DNA from: Pseudomonadota bacterium
Lineage (GTDB): Bacteria; Chloroflexota; UBA6077; JAJPHF01
Assembly: GCA_021325365.1 (NCBI GenBank)
Contig: JAJPHF010000083.1
Location: 1-64,000 of the forward strand
Direction: 5' to 3'
Length of the DNA stretch: 64,000 nt
Shown here: positions 41,303 to 50,613 of the stretch, in pieces
Numbering within the stretch: the first letter of the stretch is position 1
Layout of the letters: each line of letters begins with the position of its first letter
Position numbers and translations under genes: made by a program
Notes under the pieces: generated by a model
Seen by the model: the letters and a program-made list of their open reading frames with translations, nothing else
Told to the model about the DNA's origin: nothing
Database searches by the model: none

Positions 41303-42400
41303 TCAGGTGAGCGCGGCCAGCACGAGCTTCTGGAAGTGGATGCACAGGTGCTCGCTGTCCACCAGGAAGCGCCCCTGGTCGGGGAAGCCGCAGCGCACGC
41401 CCCGCTCCACCGAGTCGGTCAGCCGATCGTCCTCCGCGCCCACCTGGGCGTTGAACTGGATCATGTCCTCGGCCCAGTCCCTCGGCACATCCGCCCCGAA
41501 GTAGTGCTCGGAGAACCCATGCGTGCGCCCGGGGCCGTCGGGCAGCCAGACGTCGAGCGACAGGTTGGGTCGCCCCGGGTTGATGCTGATCGTGAAGTTC
41601 GGCCACAGGAAGTGGTACTGAGCCTCGCGCACGTCGCCCGCGGCGTCGTAGGGCGGCTCCTTCCCCGAGATCGTCTCGCGCACCGAGCCGCACTGGCTGG
41701 AGTGCCAACGATACTCCTTCAGCGAGTAGGCGTCCGGCCGCACGTCAATGACGGCGCTGAAGCCTGGGTGCTGCACGGGGCAGTGATAGCACTCCAGGAA
41801 GTTCTCGATCATGATCTTCCAGTTGGCGTCGCGCGCCCACTCCTCGCGGCCCCAGAACTGGAGGGCGTCGATATCTATTCCGGCGCGCGCCACGATCTGG
41901 GGCAGATCGCCCAGCAGGTCGCTCAGCGGCGGGGCGTCGAGGTCGGGGTTGGCGAAGATCCAGCGGCCCCAGGTGGCGACTTGCAGCGGCAGCAGCGGAT
42001 AGTCTTCCTTGCAGAAGCTCGTCTCCCGCTCCGAGCGCGGCGCCGTGCGCAGGCGGCCGTCTAGCTCGTAGGTCCAGGCGTGGTACGGGCACTGGAAGAT
42101 CTTGCGGTTGCCCTCGCCGCTCGCGACGAGGTGGCGGCGGTGGCGGCAGACGTTCACCAGGCCCTGGAGGCCGTCGGCCGTGCGCACGATGATGACGGGG
42201 ATGTCGCCGACGGCGCCGGTGAAGTAGTCGCCCACCTGGGCCACTTGCTCGGTGCGGCCCACGTACTGCCAGGTCCGCCGGAAGATCCGCTCCATCTCCA
42301 GCGCGCTCAGCGCCGGGTCGTTGTACCACGCCGCCGGCAGCGACAGCCCGCGGTCCAGGTCGTCGCTTAGCTTGCGGGCCTCGCTCGCGGTAATGGTCAT
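41303..42400 (-). CDS. Rieske non-heme iron oxygenase, alpha subunit
   Basis: The protein has 365 residues from ATG 42400, behind GGGGAGGTACGCG. The Rieske [2Fe-2S] ligands are Cys85, His87, Cys104 and His107 (VCRHRRH...CPYHAW). The mononuclear iron site is His206 and His211 in ENFLECYHCPVQHPGF, with a C-terminal acidic ligand probably in VGAEDDRLTDS. It hydroxylates or demethylates an organic, often aromatic, substrate using O2. No reductase or ferredoxin partner gene is in the window. The upstream neighbours on the same strand are an MFS carrier and a solute-binding protein. Confidence 0.92.
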   Translation of the reverse strand: MTITASEARKLSDDLDRGLSLPAAWYNDPALSALEMERIFRRTWQYVGRTEQVAQVGDYFTGAVGDIPVIIVRTADGLQGLVNVCRHRRHLVASGEGNRKIFQCPYHAWTYELDGRLRTAPRSERETSFCKEDYPLLPLQVATWGRWIFANPDLDAPPLSDLLGDLPQIVARAGIDIDALQFWGREEWARDANWKIMIENFLECYHCPVQHPGFSAVIDVRPDAYSLKEYRWHSSQCGSVRETISGKEPPYDAAGDVREAQYHFLWPNFTISINPGRPNLSLDVWLPDGPGRTHGFSEHYFGADVPRDWAEDMIQFNAQVGAEDDRLTDSVERGVRCGFPDQGRFLVDSEHLCIHFQKLVLAALT

Positions 42401-42442
42401 CGCGTACCTCCCCGCGCGGCCGACGTGCCCCACGCCGGCGGC

Positions 42443-43621
42443 TCACTCCGGCGCTGGCGCCACGCGCATCAGCCGCGGGCGGATGGCGTAGACCAGCGGC
42501 ATGCAGACGACGATTCCCACGCTGGTGGCGAGCAGCGCGCCCTGGAACGACACGCTGGTCGCCACGGCGCCGCCGAGCAGGTTGCTGCCGATCTGCCCGA
42601 CCGAGTAGCCAATGTTGTAGACGGCGTACACCGCACCGTACGCGCTCACGCCGCGGCGGTCCACCGCCTCGGCCAGCTCGGACAGGCTGGGGTTCAGGAC
42701 CACGCCGTACGACACGTTGAGCACCATCAGCACCGCGGTGAGCAGGACCACCCACGTGATGAGCCCGAGAAACGGCAGCGTGACGGCCATCAGCACCAGG
42801 CCGGCGAACATGGTCGGCCACAGCCCGATCCGGTCGGCCACGTTGCCGATCCAGGGCGCGCTGAGCCCATTGGTCAGCGTCGAGATGGTGAACATCAGCC
42901 CGATCGCGGTCGGCCCGATGACCGTAGCCTGAGCTAGGTGCTCGGGCAAGAGCGGCTCGATGACCGACCAGCCGCCCGCGCCCAGCAGCACGACCAGCGT
43001 AGCCGCCAGCACCCCGCGGTCGCGGAGCAGCTCCCAGGGGCTGGCCCCGACGCTCGCCTCGCGGGGCGGATCGACGACCAGAGTGAGGCGGAGCACGCCG
43101 TCCAGCGCGAGCAGCAGCCCGGCCGCGATGAACGGCCACTGGTAGCCGCCGATCTCCAGCAGCAGCCCGCCCGCCACGGGCCCGAGCACCGAGCCGCCGC
43201 TGCTCCCCATCATCGCGATGCCCATCATCTGCGTGCGCTTGTGGGTGTAGGAGTCGGCGACCAGCGCGAGGCCCGCGGTCCAGTTCGCGGTGGAGGCGAT
43301 GCCCTGCACCACGCGGGCGAGGACCAGCAGCGGCAGCGAGCTGGCCAGGCCGAACAGAAGGGTGGCGACGGCGAGACAGACGAGGCCGATCAGCAGCGGC
43401 AGCCGTCGGCCCACGTGGTCGGTGAGAGGCCCGATGACCGGCACCGCCAGCAGCACGCCGAGCCCGTAGGCCCCGTAGGTCAGCGCCAGCGTCAGGGAGC
43501 CTTCGTTGGCGGCGGGCAGCTCGCTCGCGAGAGGGATGACCAGCCCATAGACGAAGGCATCCGTGAAGAGGGCGAACGTGACGACGACCAGGCTGGCGAG
43601 CGGCGAGCCCCGTCGCATCAT
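42443..43621 (-). CDS. MFS transporter
   Basis: The protein has 392 residues if started at the double ATG 43621/43618, which has AGGGGAGC upstream; a GTG at 43666 is possible but lacks a site. Twelve helices are expected. The loop 2-3 motif is GPLTDHVGRRLPLLIG, and VVQGIASTANWTAGLALVADSY lies in helix 4-5. A second-half motif is GNVADRIGLWPTMFAG. It lies 42 bases before the Rieske gene on the same strand, so it could import its substrate or export a product. Confidence 0.88.
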   Translation of the reverse strand: MMRRGSPLASLVVVTFALFTDAFVYGLVIPLASELPAANEGSLTLALTYGAYGLGVLLAVPVIGPLTDHVGRRLPLLIGLVCLAVATLLFGLASSLPLLVLARVVQGIASTANWTAGLALVADSYTHKRTQMMGIAMMGSSGGSVLGPVAGGLLLEIGGYQWPFIAAGLLLALDGVLRLTLVVDPPREASVGASPWELLRDRGVLAATLVVLLGAGGWSVIEPLLPEHLAQATVIGPTAIGLMFTISTLTNGLSAPWIGNVADRIGLWPTMFAGLVLMAVTLPFLGLITWVVLLTAVLMVLNVSYGVVLNPSLSELAEAVDRRGVSAYGAVYAVYNIGYSVGQIGSNLLGGAVATSVSFQGALLATSVGIVVCMPLVYAIRPRLMRVAPAPE

Positions 43622-43828
43622 CGGCTCCCCTGGAGCGCGTGCCGGCTGACTGATCGCGGCAGTCACGCTGGTGGCTGGCGAGCGCTCCGCCTCGCGCGTA
43701 GTTCGGCAGCCGCTCGCCTCCCGCCCATCCTAGCGCGCCGTGGAGGCATTGTCCATTGTTGTGCGCGTGCTGTTCCCCCAGTCGCAACAAAGCGCGCCGG
43801 CTCACCAACGTCGTGCCCTACCGGGGCG

Positions 43829-44962
43829 CTATGGCTGGTAGGGACCAAGCTGGGCTACGGCGTAGTCGGCGAACTGGTTGTCCACCACTCGGCTAATGTC
43901 CACCTTGGTCTGGACGTAGCCGCGTTCGGCGAACCAGTCTTGCGCGGCCGCGATGGCCTCGGCGTTCACCCGGCCGTCGGGATTGTTCGACGGCCACGGA
44001 ATCTGGTCGTACATCGCGCGGTCGAGAAGCGGGACGTGGTTCTGCATGATGGCGATGACCGCCTCGCGGTCCTTCCCCTTCGTGCGCGCCTGATCGTAGT
44101 CGCGGAGCCCGCGCACGTACGCCAGCGCGAAGCGCCGAGCGAGGTCGGCGCGCATCTCGATGAGGTCCTCGGAGAACATGATCGACGCCGGAGCATCGTA
44201 GGGGATGAGCTCCGGCCAGGCTTTGAACCGGGCCGCGAAGCCCTGCACCACGGCCTGCGTGCCGTACGGCTCGATCGTGACGGCCGCGTCGATGCTGCGG
44301 TTGCCCAGCGCCACCGTCATGTCCGGATACGGCATCTCCACGGTCTCGACGTCCACCAGGGAGAGACCGCCCTGGGCCAGGCCGGCGTGCAGCCCGTACT
44401 CCGTGGCCTGGCCCTTGGACGTAATCCCCACGCGAAGGCCCAGCAGGTCGCGGAAGTCGCGGACCTGCCCGCTGTCTATCAGGTCCCGGCGCACGATGAG
44501 CCCGCCCGACTGGTTGCCCGGGTAGGCGGTCCACATGTCGAGCGTCATGCGCACCGGGATCCCCTGGGCGATCGCGTTGAAGATCCCCGCGGCGGCCCCG
44601 CCGAGGCCCATGTCGATCTGGCCGGCCGCTAGCGAGGGGAGCATCTGAGCGGAGGTGGTGGAGGGCACCTCTTCCAATTCGATGCCCTGCTCGCGCAGGT
44701 AGCCGCGATCCATGGCGACGTAGCGGGCGGCGCTGGCGATGCTCGGCTGGGCGGCGATCTTCAGGGTCGTGAGAGGCAGCGGCTCGGCCGCCGGAGCAGG
44801 AGCGGCCGGCGCCTGCGCGGGCGGCGCCGCGGCCGGGGCGCTGGCGGGGCCAGCAGGCGTCGACGCCTCGCTCGGGCGCGACGCCGCGGGGGCGCCGCCC
44901 GCGCAGGCCGCCAGCAGGCCGAGCACGACGATCGAGCCGAGAGGGGCACACCGCGCGCGCAT
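43829..44962 (-). CDS. ABC transporter solute-binding lipoprotein
   Basis: The protein has 377 residues from ATG 44962, behind GGGAGGAC. The lipobox is LLAAC (Cys near 19), then a long Ala/Pro linker. The SsuA/THI5-like fold shows ARYVAMDRGYLREQGIELEEVP, AAGQIDMGLGGAAAG, LLGLRVGITSKGQATEYGLHAGLA and NRSIDAAVTIEPYG. Its C-terminus (RVNAEAIAAAQDWF, FADYAVAQLGPYQP) closely parallels the protein at 48189-49334, so the two are recent paralogues. Each sits beside oxygenase genes. No permease is adjacent. Confidence 0.9.
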   Translation of the reverse strand: MRARCAPLGSIVVLGLLAACAGGAPAASRPSEASTPAGPASAPAAAPPAQAPAAPAPAAEPLPLTTLKIAAQPSIASAARYVAMDRGYLREQGIELEEVPSTTSAQMLPSLAAGQIDMGLGGAAAGIFNAIAQGIPVRMTLDMWTAYPGNQSGGLIVRRDLIDSGQVRDFRDLLGLRVGITSKGQATEYGLHAGLAQGGLSLVDVETVEMPYPDMTVALGNRSIDAAVTIEPYGTQAVVQGFAARFKAWPELIPYDAPASIMFSEDLIEMRADLARRFALAYVRGLRDYDQARTKGKDREAVIAIMQNHVPLLDRAMYDQIPWPSNNPDGRVNAEAIAAAQDWFAERGYVQTKVDISRVVDNQFADYAVAQLGPYQP

Positions 44963-45648
44963 GGCGTCCTCCCTTCGCTCCGCGCCCGCGGCAGCGTGCC
45001 GGAGCTGAGCCACGAGCCGCTGTTGGCGCGGTCGTCACGGTGCGTGCGCCTGTGTTGGGCGCAACGCTTGCGCCGAGTGTACGCCAGCGCCCGGATGGGA
45101 GCAATACTATGGCGGGAAGCATATTCGCGACAGAACTCGTCGCAAAGCCCGCCAATTATTCTCAGCACGGCATAGTGAGATGGCGTGTGGCGCGCGAGCC
45201 CAACGCTAGCGCCGAATACCACGCGGCGTCTCGTGAGGCAATGGGCCCGTGGGTGGGCCGTGGGGGCAGGCTGCGAGCTCGCGCGCGAGACCCAGGCTGA
45301 CGTGGAATTGCGAGCATGGGGGCCGCGGCTACCGGCGATCCGTCCGCACGGCATGGGTGAGCGGGGCGCTGGCGGCAGAGCGCGCGGCAGGCTCTACTGG
45401 CGCCGCGGACCACGCAGCAGGATAATCCCCTAGCGAAGGCGAGCGCGGTGGCTCACTTAATCGTCTCGTGGTGCGGTCCGTGAGACATTGGTTCTGAGAT
45501 GAGTTTACGAGAAAGCCGCGTAAGATGCGCCGACGGGCATGGGCTCGTGGCCAGCGGCAGTCTCGGCAATGGTACGTTCTCCAGAACGGGGCGGCGCGGT
45601 ATATTGCCTTGTAGCCAAGTAGACCTGGATACCGTTTGGGGGCTTGGC
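44963..45648. other. About 690 bases without a clear gene
   Basis: Upstream region of the minus-strand solute-binding gene and, at its right end, of a low-GC gene. GC content falls from about 45,450 onward. I see no RNA gene. An in-frame ATG at 45499 could extend the next gene but lacks a ribosome site. Confidence 0.45.
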
Positions 45649-45981
45649 ATGTGGACGAAAGTGTTTGACTCGGACGCAGAACCCCGCGAGGGAGCCACAG
45701 CGGCTTTAGAGGGAACAATCACCGCTGCTGGTCTAGAGCACATGACGGACGCACCAATTTTCATAGTCGATGATGGCAGTATTCGCACGAGCTGGGTGCG
45801 CCAGCCTCTAACGCCCGAACGGGCACAACTGTTGTGGAATGGCGCTCCTGACCTCCTCTACAAGGTTGGGGGGGTGGTGCGCATTGAGTACGTGCCGGCG
45901 CCACCGAGACATTTAGGTAACGGTATTTACAGCATCGGCCGTCCGCTCAAGATCTTCACGTTGGCTAATGATCAGGATTAG
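45649..45981 (+). CDS. Uncharacterised protein on a lower-GC island
   Basis: The protein has 110 residues from ATG 45649. The small beta-rich domain has GTITAAGLEHMTDAPIFIVDDGSIRTSWVRQ, LYKVGGVVRIEYVPAP and GNGIYSIGRPLKIFTLA. No signal or membrane segment is seen and no family is recognised. Its base composition is clearly lower in GC than its surroundings, as is the next gene, suggesting recent acquisition. Confidence 0.55.
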   Translation: MWTKVFDSDAEPREGATAALEGTITAAGLEHMTDAPIFIVDDGSIRTSWVRQPLTPERAQLLWNGAPDLLYKVGGVVRIEYVPAPPRHLGNGIYSIGRPLKIFTLANDQD

Positions 45982-46055
45982 TGTCCCGTCAAACCTTCGT
46001 TTTCCGAGACGCGAATGGACTCGCCCCATCTCCACGTGAGATCCAGGACCCGTGC

Positions 46056-46280
46056 TCACCGATAGAAGTAGATGCCCAACACAAGCAGTACAACGCCCAT
46101 CGTGCCGAAAGCCGTGCCGAGAGCGACGCTGGAGATCCTAGCGACCCGCAATTCCTTGGCGTCTCGCGGCTCCCAGCCGCGGGAGAATATGTAGCGGAAT
46201 CTTTCGGGGTTGATACCGCTAAGGACGGATGCCAGTCCGACCATGAAAAGGCCGACGCCGAAGACTATGAGGCTATCCAC
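46056..46280 (-). CDS. Small two-helix membrane protein
   Basis: The protein has 74 residues from GTG 46280; a start at 46349 would add 23 less convincing residues. Two membrane helices (SLIVFGVGLFMVGLASVLSG and ALGTAFGTMGVVLLVLGIYF) flank a polar loop, NPERFRYIFSRGWEPRDAKELRVARI. The function is unknown. It sits in the same lower-GC stretch as the preceding gene. Confidence 0.55.
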   Translation of the reverse strand: MDSLIVFGVGLFMVGLASVLSGINPERFRYIFSRGWEPRDAKELRVARISSVALGTAFGTMGVVLLVLGIYFYR

Positions 46281-46542
46281 TGATCGTCCTGAACCAGAGC
46301 ATCTCAGAAGACGATAGCCGTACCAAGCTAAACGGCGCAAGAGGACCATTCGGAAGTCTCATCAAACGGTCGTTTTGGAGACGCGGAGGCGGCTGCGAGC
46401 GCCCGCGGGCAGCCGGCCCCCGGCGCGGGCAGCCACGGCGCGCGCCCGACCGATCAGCGCGTCCAGTCTAGGCGCGCTTGCGCCGCCCGTAGCGGGCAAC
46501 GAATAATACTCCTGGTGCGCGAGCGGCCCGTGTGGGGAGCGC

Positions 46543-48192
46543 ATGCAGTCAGAGGGTGCGGGCGATGTAGCCCGGGTGCCGGTGCTGATCGTCGGCGCGG
46601 GGCCGGCGGGGCTGTCGCTGGCCATCGAGCTGGGCGCGCGGGGCGTGCCGTGCCTGCTCGTCGAGCAGGGCGACGCCACCGTCGACTTCCCCACGGCGAA
46701 CCTGCTCAACGCCCGCACTTTAGAGCACTTCCGCCGCTGGGGCATCGCCGACGAGCTGCGCTACCACGCCTTCCCGCCCGACTACCCGCGCACTTGCCTG
46801 TTCCTGACGCGGCTGGGCGGCTACGAGCTGGCGCGCTTCGAGCTGCCGGGCAATGGCGATCCCAGCGCCCGCTCGCCCTACAGCCCCGAGGGCCGGCTGT
46901 GGTGCCCCAAGTTCTACTTCTTCCCCGTGCTGCTCCGCCGCGCCCAGGCCGATCCCCGCGTCGCCGTGCGGCTGCGCTGTCGGCTGGAGCGCTTCCAGCA
47001 GGACGCGCGGGGTGTGACGGCCGAGGTGACGGACCTCGCCAGCGGTCGGAGGGAGGTGATCGCGGCCCGGTACCTCGTCGCCTGCGACGGCGGCAGCAGC
47101 GTCGTGCGGCGCCAGCTCGACATCCCCATGCGCGGCGTGTTCGCGGAGGGCCACAACGCCTCGATCTACTTCAGGACCAATCTCCTGCACTACCATCCCC
47201 ACGGCCCGGCCATCCAGTACCGCATTCACAACGCGCGCTTCACGGGTGGCATCTTCGCCATGGACGGCCGCGACCACTGGCGCGTGAACGTGCGGCTCGG
47301 GCCGCGCGAGGTGGCGACGTTCGACCCCGTGCGCTGCCTGCGCGACGCGCTGGGCGACGCCGTGCCGTTCGAGCTGCTGGCCGAGAAGCCGTGGTCGGGC
47401 CACCGCGTCGTGGCCGAGCGGTACCGCGCCGGGCGCGTCTTCCTGGCCGGCGACGCGGCCCACCTACTCTGGCCGCTGGGCGGCTTCGGCATGAACACCG
47501 CGATCGGCGACGCCGTGGACCTGGCGTGGAAGCTCGCGGCGGTGGTTCAGGGCTGGGGCGGCGCCACCCTGCTGGACGGCTACGAGGCCGAGCGGCGCCC
47601 GATCGGCGTGCGCAATGTCGAGGAGGCGGCGAGCATCAAGGCGGCCGACGCCCAGATCCCCGTCGCGCCCGCGATGGACGAGGACAGCGCCGAGGGCGCG
47701 CGGCTGCGGGCCGAGGCCGCCCGCCTGATCGAGGCGACCCGCCGCGAGGAGTTCGCCGTCGAGTCGCCCGGCATCGACCTTGGCTACCGTTATGACGACT
47801 CGCCACTCGTCGTGCCCGACGGCACGCCGCCCCCTCCGTACGACACCGACACCTATGTGCCGACGACGCGCCCCGGGGCTCGCGCGCCGCACGTCTGGCT
47901 GCGCGACGGCCGCTCGACGCTCGACCTGTTCGGCGACGGCTTCACCCTGCTCCGCCTCGGCCCCACGGCGCCCGATACGGGTACCATAGAGGCAGCCGCC
48001 CGGGCACGGGGCGTGCCGCTGCGCGTGCTCGCGCTGGACGACCCGGCGGTGACGGCGGCCTACGAGCGACCGCTGGTGCTCGTGCGGCCCGACGGCCACG
48101 TGGCCTGGCGGGGCGCCGCGCCGCCGCCCGACGCGGTAAGTCTCATCGACAGGGTGCGCGGCGCGGCGCCGGCCCAGGAGGAATCGGCTTGA
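46543..48192 (+). CDS. FAD-dependent monooxygenase (phenol hydroxylase / PheA-TfdB type)
   Basis: The protein has 549 residues from ATG 46543. The FAD-binding GxGxxG is VPVLIVGAGPAGLSLAIELG. The DG motif is ARYLVACDGGSSVVRRQLD, and GRVFLAGDAAHLLWPLGGFGMNTAIGDAVDLAWKLA is the second FAD motif (GD...P). The C-terminal domain of about 110 residues is thioredoxin-like, as in phenol hydroxylases. It hydroxylates an aromatic ring with NAD(P)H and O2. Its stop overlaps the next start (TTGA), tying it to a solute-binding protein and a bicupin oxygenase. Confidence 0.92.
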   Translation: MQSEGAGDVARVPVLIVGAGPAGLSLAIELGARGVPCLLVEQGDATVDFPTANLLNARTLEHFRRWGIADELRYHAFPPDYPRTCLFLTRLGGYELARFELPGNGDPSARSPYSPEGRLWCPKFYFFPVLLRRAQADPRVAVRLRCRLERFQQDARGVTAEVTDLASGRREVIAARYLVACDGGSSVVRRQLDIPMRGVFAEGHNASIYFRTNLLHYHPHGPAIQYRIHNARFTGGIFAMDGRDHWRVNVRLGPREVATFDPVRCLRDALGDAVPFELLAEKPWSGHRVVAERYRAGRVFLAGDAAHLLWPLGGFGMNTAIGDAVDLAWKLAAVVQGWGGATLLDGYEAERRPIGVRNVEEAASIKAADAQIPVAPAMDEDSAEGARLRAEAARLIEATRREEFAVESPGIDLGYRYDDSPLVVPDGTPPPPYDTDTYVPTTRPGARAPHVWLRDGRSTLDLFGDGFTLLRLGPTAPDTGTIEAAARARGVPLRVLALDDPAVTAAYERPLVLVRPDGHVAWRGAAPPPDAVSLIDRVRGAAPAQEESA

Positions 48193-49334
48193 CGATACGT
48201 ACGGCGCTGCTCGCGGCCGCGCTGCTAGTCGGGTGCAGCACGCCGGTCGCTATGCCCTCTCAGCCCGGGGGGAGCCGGCCGGCCGCCGCGCCTCCCCAGG
48301 CCGCCACGGCTGCTGGTCCTACTACCGGTGCCGGCTCCCCCACCGGATCAGGGGCGCAAGAGGGGACTACTAGCGCAGCGCCCGCGCCGGTGCCGGTGGC
48401 CGTGGGCCAGATCGGCGCCACGATCGGCGACGCGCCGATCTTCATCGCCGAGGACCGCGGCTACTTCCAGGAAGAGGGCCTGGCCGTCGACCGGACGCCG
48501 TTCGACTCGGCCGCGCGCATGATCCCGGCCCTCGCTAGCGGCCAGCTCGACGTGGGCGGCGGCGCGATCAGCGCCGGCCTGTTCAACGCGGACGGCCGCG
48601 GCGTGAGCCTGCTGATCGTCGGCGACAAGGGCAGCTTCCGCGACGGCGACCGCTGGAACTCGATCGTCGTGCGCAAGGACCTGTACGACAGCGGCGCCAT
48701 CCGCGACTGGCCGGACCTGCGCGGCCGGCCGATCGGCGTGCCGTCGAAGGGGACGGGCAACGAGATCGTGTTCGCGCGGGGACTGGCGAGCGCCGGCCTC
48801 ACCTTAGACGACGTGGACCTGAAGGAGATGGGCCTGCCGGACATCGGCGTGAGTCTCGCCAACGGGTCGCTCGACGTGGGCCTGCAGCCGGAGCCGTTGC
48901 TGACGCGGGGCATCGAGCAGGGCACCATCGCGCTCTGGAAGGGCGTGGGCGACGTGCTGCCGGGCTCGGAGTTCACCGTCATCATGTACTCCGGGCCGTT
49001 CACCCGCGAGCACCCCGACGCCGCCCGCCGCTACATGACGGCCTACGTGCGCGGCATCCGCGACTACTACGATTCCTTCCTGGCAAAGCGCACCGACCCG
49101 GACCCCCTGGCGAAGTTCATTGCCGATTACGCGCGGCTGCCGAGCGCCGACCTGGTGAAGCGCATGTACCCTGTGCGCTTCGATCCCGACGGCCGCGTGA
49201 ACGCGGACAGCATCGCCAGCGACTATGATTACTTTCGCACGACCGGCGACGTGACGGTGGACCTCGACCCGCGACGGCTGGTAGACCCGGAGTACGTGGA
49301 CTACGCAGTGAGCCGGCTCGGCCCATATCAGTGA
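48189..49334 (+). CDS. ABC transporter solute-binding lipoprotein
   Basis: The protein has 381 residues from TTG 48189, behind AGGAGGAATC and overlapping the monooxygenase stop. The lipobox is LLVGC (Cys16), with a Gly/Pro/Thr linker to about 70. Fold markers are DAPIFIAEDRGYFQEEGLAVD, ASGQLDVGGGAISAG, LRGRPIGVPSKGTGNE and NGSLDVGLQPEPL. The C-terminus (RVNADSIASDYDYF, VDYAVSRLGPYQ) matches the protein at 43829-44962. Cotranscription suggests the ligand is an aromatic compound handled by the neighbouring oxygenases. Confidence 0.9.
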   Translation: MTIRTALLAAALLVGCSTPVAMPSQPGGSRPAAAPPQAATAAGPTTGAGSPTGSGAQEGTTSAAPAPVPVAVGQIGATIGDAPIFIAEDRGYFQEEGLAVDRTPFDSAARMIPALASGQLDVGGGAISAGLFNADGRGVSLLIVGDKGSFRDGDRWNSIVVRKDLYDSGAIRDWPDLRGRPIGVPSKGTGNEIVFARGLASAGLTLDDVDLKEMGLPDIGVSLANGSLDVGLQPEPLLTRGIEQGTIALWKGVGDVLPGSEFTVIMYSGPFTREHPDAARRYMTAYVRGIRDYYDSFLAKRTDPDPLAKFIADYARLPSADLVKRMYPVRFDPDGRVNADSIASDYDYFRTTGDVTVDLDPRRLVDPEYVDYAVSRLGPYQ

Positions 49335-49354
49335 CGGTGAACGGAGGCGCAACC

Positions 49355-50407
49355 ATGACGGCGACGAACGGCAAGCACGACGACGCGCGGCCGGTGATGC
49401 GCTGGACGCGCGAGGGCTTCACGGGCGACAGCACCTACATCGAGCGTCCCCACTACCCGCCCGAGTTCACGAGCGTCGAGGGGCCGCACGCGCCGCACCG
49501 GCTGCGCGTGGGCGAGGTGGCGCCCGCCGACCGCGACGACCCGGCGGCGCTGCCCACGCCGCTGCTCGCCGCCCGCACGGGCTTCCGGCTGAGCGTGTCG
49601 GGGCGCGCGGCGCCCACGCCGTTCCTGGTGAGCAACGTCGAGGCCGACGAGATCCACTTCGTGCAGGACGGCGTGCTGGAGTTCGCCACGGACCAGGGCA
49701 CGCTGCGCGGCGGGCCCGGCGACTTCGTGTGCATCCCGCGCGCCATCGCCTACCGCGTCACGCCCCTCCAGACGCCGACGCGAAGCCTCGTGCTGGAGCT
49801 CCCGGGTGCGGTCAGCCTGGGCGACCCGGCGCTGTGGGCCGGCGACGTGGAGCGCGCGGCCGCCGATGCGCCGAGCGGGGCGGACGGCGGCGACACGGTG
49901 GTGCTCGTCAAGGCGTTCGACGGCGTCACCCGCTACGTGCGGCCCCACAACCCGCTGGCGCGCGTCGCCCTGCACGACGGTACGATCCCTGTCTGGAAGC
50001 TGAACGTGCGGAGCCTGCTGGTGAACCCGAATGGGCCGCCCAGCCCGTTCGCCGTCTCGCGCGACAACGCCGAGCTGCTGTACAACCTGAGCGCCAACCC
50101 GCGCGGGCGCCCCCCGATCCACGTGAACGCCGACTACGACGAGATCATCTACTACTTCGCCGGGCCGGGCGCCTGGGGCGCGGTGCGGGAGCCCGGCACG
50201 CTCACCTGGGTGCCGAAAGGCATCATCCACCACGGCCCGCAGGAGAACGTGCCGGAGGGCTACGTCGCCTGGCTGCTCGACTCGCGCGGCACCCTGCGCC
50301 TCACGCCCGCCGGCCAGGCGGCCGCCGAGCTAATGGAGACCGGCCAGTACGGCCGCCACCCCAGCGCCGCCGGGGCGCCGCTGCCGGTGGCTTCGGTGCT
50401 GGGCTAG
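49355..50407 (+). CDS. Bicupin protein, homogentisate-dioxygenase-like
   Basis: The protein has 350 residues from ATG 49355, with GGAGGC upstream; an overlapping GTG at 49331 is an alternative. The N-terminal cupin has NVEADEIHFVQDGVLEFATDQGTLRGGPGDFVCIPR. The C-terminal cupin has PPIHVNADYDEIIYYF, then GIIHHGP, giving the His/Glu/His set for a ring-cleaving Fe(II). It is shorter than true homogentisate dioxygenase. With the upstream monooxygenase it would form a hydroxylate-then-cleave pair; the exact substrate is unknown. Confidence 0.8.
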   Translation: MTATNGKHDDARPVMRWTREGFTGDSTYIERPHYPPEFTSVEGPHAPHRLRVGEVAPADRDDPAALPTPLLAARTGFRLSVSGRAAPTPFLVSNVEADEIHFVQDGVLEFATDQGTLRGGPGDFVCIPRAIAYRVTPLQTPTRSLVLELPGAVSLGDPALWAGDVERAAADAPSGADGGDTVVLVKAFDGVTRYVRPHNPLARVALHDGTIPVWKLNVRSLLVNPNGPPSPFAVSRDNAELLYNLSANPRGRPPIHVNADYDEIIYYFAGPGAWGAVREPGTLTWVPKGIIHHGPQENVPEGYVAWLLDSRGTLRLTPAGQAAAELMETGQYGRHPSAAGAPLPVASVLG

Positions 50408-50440
50408 CTGGTGCTCCGAAGATTGAGCTGATAGAACACG

Positions 50441-50578
50441 CCCTCACCCTAACCCTCTCCCAGAGGGAGAGGGGACAGACGAGGGCGCGATCCCACCCCT
50501 CGCCCTCGAGGAGAGGGCCGGAATGATGGCTATCGTACTCCCTCTCCCCCTGGGAGAGAGCCGGGGTGAGGGCGGCAT
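50441..50578. repeat. Two REP-like palindromes in opposite orientation
   Basis: CCTCACCCTAACCCTCTCCC-AGA-GGGAGAGG (about 50441-50477) and its reversed partner CCCTCTCCCCCTGGGAGAG...GGGGTGAGGG (about 50540-50576) lie between convergent genes. They could together form a long hairpin and stop transcription from both sides. Confidence 0.7.
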
Positions 50579-50613
50579 GCCCTGATCGGCGTACCTCTCG
50601 ACGGCAGCTAGCA

